From Chara braunii (Eukaryota > Streptophyta > Charophyceae > Charales > Characeae), in contig BFEA01000001.1 of assembly GCA_003427395.1 (NCBI GenBank), positions 3,406,084-3,450,864 on the forward strand: a stretch of DNA of 44,781 bases, in the 5' to 3' direction. This document shows, in pieces, positions 43,411 to 44,781 of this stretch. The notes under the pieces were generated by a model that ran no database searches, had not been told where the DNA came from, and saw nothing but the letters and a program-made list of their open reading frames with translations. Each line of letters opens with the position of its first letter. Within the stretch, counting starts at the first letter, position 1. The position numbers were made by a program, and so were the translations under genes.

Positions 43411-43424
43411 CGACGAAACAGTTT
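43331..43424 (+). ncRNA. Hammerhead-ribozyme-like motif, interrupted by poly(A)
   Basis: CTGATGA (43345-43351) is followed by a stem II GTCGG/CCGAC with loop TGAAACT. After an inserted TTTTCCC plus poly(A), a repeat of the flank continues as CGAAACAGTTTGTC, which supplies the GAA core, a 3-bp stem III (ACA/UGU, loop GUU) and a UC cleavage position. Stem I pairing is not evident, so this may be only a relic or a chance match. Such motifs are known in retrozymes and Penelope-like elements. Confidence 0.35.
43371..43404 (+). mobile_element. Poly(A)-only retroinsertion with 12-bp target duplication
   Basis: TTTTCCC plus about 27 A residues is flanked by identical AAACTCCGACGA at 43359-43370 and 43405-43416. 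The duplication and pure A tail are the marks of LINE-driven target-primed insertion, truncated almost to nothing. Because the A tail merges into the AAA of the duplication, boundaries are uncertain by three bases. Confidence 0.7.
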
Positions 43425-43487
43425 GTCACATCCCCTCGTTTGTTGTCCTCTTCTCCCTGTCTGCCTACGGTTTACCGGGCAGCTCTG

Positions 43488-43755
43488 TGTTACATGCTGC
43501 GCCTGCAAACGGCTGCACGGGCCATTTTGAGGCCCATGTCGTTATCAGCCTGAAAGCCTGAAAACAGGGCCTACAGGCCCTATGTCGTTTCAGCCTGAAA
43601 GCCTGAAAACAAGGTCTACAGGCCCTGTGTCGTTTCAGCCTGAAAGCCTGATGAAAAGGGCCTACACAGGGCCTGTAGGCCCTTGTTTTCAGGCTTTCAG
43701 GCTAATAACGACAGAAAATGGCCCGTGCAGCCTGTTGCAGACGCAGCATGTAACA
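43488..43755. mobile_element. 268-bp MITE-like element with long terminal inverted repeats
   Basis: Both ends read TGTTACATGCTGCG inward, and the inverted repeats extend about 90 bp (GGCTGCACGGGCCATTTT, GCCTGAAAGCCTGAAAAC). The flanks carry a TCTG duplication (43484-43487 and 43756-43759). The inside holds three direct copies of a roughly 45-bp unit with TCGTTTCAGCCTGAAAGCC. The other arm of the surrounding inverted repeat shows the unoccupied site. No coding capacity, so it would need a transposase from elsewhere. Confidence 0.8.
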
Positions 43756-43943
43756 TCTGTTTGACATATATATAATATATATATACTATTTGACGATATA
43801 TATATATATATATCCATAGTTTTGCTCTTCGTGGCTGGAGTGACCTCCGTTTCTTTTCGTTTTGATCTCATTTTTTGTGAAGTAGCTTTAAGATAGTAAC
43901 CTGATTTCGATTTTTAGATGATTGTAATATATATATATATATA
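43756..43943. other. TA-rich stretch, no gene
   Basis: (TA)n tracts at 43767-43785, 43797-43812 and 43927-43943 surround a short non-repetitive piece. Nothing coding is seen. Confidence 0.6.
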
Positions 43944-44673
43944 CAGGGTCACCAGCCCGTCCGTACGGAGGTCCCCGGGCAGACCTCCGTACGTACGGGC
44001 GTTCGGGGTCCCGTACGGGGTCCGAACCCGACGGCGTTCGGACCACGCCAAAAATTATTTTGGGGCCTAAAACTAATTATTTTTTTCTGAATTGTTTTTT
44101 GTGAGTTCTCTATGACGTGAGGTACATGCCTGTAAATTTTCAAATCATTTGGCTAAGCCCGATAAGAATTACAAATCGCCAAAGATGGCGGTGTCAAAAC
44201 GTGCTCGCCCACATATTTTTTCACTTTTTACTTTTTGTTTTCACTTTAGTTCGGGGTCTAAACAATTTTATTATTTTTTGAAACTTTTTTTTTTTTTTAA
44301 ATCCCCAAAGATGGCGGTGCCAAAAACATGCTCGCGCACTCACTAAATTTAATTCTTTNTTTATTTTTATGTATTTTTATTATTAGCATTTATTTTCCGT
44401 ATTTTATTTTTATTTCAAATTTGGTAAGGAATTCGGATGTAATGCTCAGGCAAATCTTGTTTAATTTATTTTTCTCTATAACATATCGTTTTTTCATATT
44501 TTTTTGATGACTTTGTTTTTTCTTTTCTTTTTTCTTTTTTTTGGGTCCGCGCTCGGCCCGAACGGCCGAACGCATCCCCAAGGGTTCCCATACGTTCGGG
44601 CGTTCGGGTTCGGGCGTTCGGGTTCGGGCGTTCAGGTTCGAGCGTTCGGCCCGTCCCGAACGCCGGTTACCCA
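43944..44673. mobile_element. Possible hAT-like non-autonomous DNA transposon
   Basis: The left end begins CAGGGTCACCAGCC, resembling hAT-type CAGGG termini, next to a TA tract. Subterminal GTACGG and CGTTCGG words cluster at both ends around an AT-rich centre. The right end may be near GCCGGTTACCCA at 44662-44673, a loose inverse of the left end. No 8-bp target duplication was confirmed. Two direct copies of CCAAAGATGGCGGTG lie inside (about 44178 and 44304). Confidence 0.35.
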
Positions 44674-44781
44674 CAGGGTTGCCGGCGTTCGGGACGGGCC
44701 GAACACCCGAACCCGAACGCCCGAACGTTTGGGACCCCCTCTCGACGCGTTCGGACGTTCGGCCGAACGCGGAAAAAAAAA
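44590..44781. repeat. CGTTCGG-rich foldback at the window edge
   Basis: GGCCCGTCCCGAACGCCGG (44648-44666) is an exact reverse complement of 44682-44700, with loop TTACCCACAGGGTTG. Outside this, tandem GTTCGGGC words continue the pairing imperfectly for about 30 bp more. The right part is cut by the window, and it begins CAGGGTTGCCGGC, like the left end at 43944, so a second related element may start at 44674. Confidence 0.7.

Larger units (their letters stand above)
43072..43487. repeat. Inverted repeat with arms of about 85 bp
   Basis: The arm at 43072-43162 (AACTGCCCGGTAAACCGTAG, ending CGTCGGAGTTTA) is the reverse complement of 43405-43487 with about four differences. The right arm is interrupted at its outer end by the MITE, beyond which TTTGACATATA continues the match. 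A partial third copy of the left-arm start lies at 43198-43232 in direct orientation. The loop is TA-rich. It lies in the intron-side flank of the dynein exon. Confidence 0.8.

Noticed and set aside
1-44781. tRNA or rRNA genes
   Set aside because: No cloverleaf-type arrangement or conserved rRNA core was recognised on either strand by eye; a tRNAscan-SE or Infernal run would settle this.

Overview
Eukaryotic nuclear DNA, very rich in transposable elements, holding one recognisable host gene: the 3'-terminal coding exon of an axonemal dynein heavy chain on the minus strand (39248-43021). A dynein heavy chain beside plant-type chromodomain Ty3/gypsy elements and L1-like LINEs suggests a streptophyte with swimming sperm, such as a charophyte alga of the Chara type or a bryophyte. 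This is inference from gene content. Short N runs (11318-11322, 34036-34061, single Ns at 36906, 36921, 44359) mark assembly gaps.

Layout: 1-1127 holds poly(A)-tailed non-coding retroposons on the plus strand. 1131-4171 is a decayed LINE on the minus strand. 4866-11613 is chromovirus-type Ty3/gypsy element A on the plus strand; it has a polypurine tract and probable 3' LTR, no visible 5' LTR, and many stop codons. 12397-35301 is best read as a nested cluster. Ty3/gypsy element B on the minus strand has its 3' LTR at 12397-13736, its primer-binding site at 23356-23367, and a 5' LTR that starts at 23370 and resumes at 34062-35301. A roughly 2.7 kb poly(A)-tailed insertion (15914-18645) separates its RT from its RNase H. 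A roughly 10.6 kb LINE (23392-34035) sits inside its 5' LTR. 35302-37927 holds further retroposon copies on both strands. 38322-39247 is an array of degenerate copies of the dynein 3' coding end. Right of the dynein exon lie an inverted repeat with a hammerhead-like motif, a 268 bp MITE with a target-site duplication, and CGTTCGG-rich foldback DNA.

The most notable signal is a poly(A)-tailed family sharing a 3' module. Several copies carry a stem-loop just before the tail whose arms differ in sequence but stay complementary, while the loop is similar. The same module ends the large LINE, so non-coding members probably borrow the LINE reverse transcriptase through it. Other observations: element A's premature stops all fit C-to-T/G-to-A transitions, a poly(A)-only insertion splits a hammerhead-like core, and the dynein C-terminal coding sequence is amplified downstream of its own stop codon.
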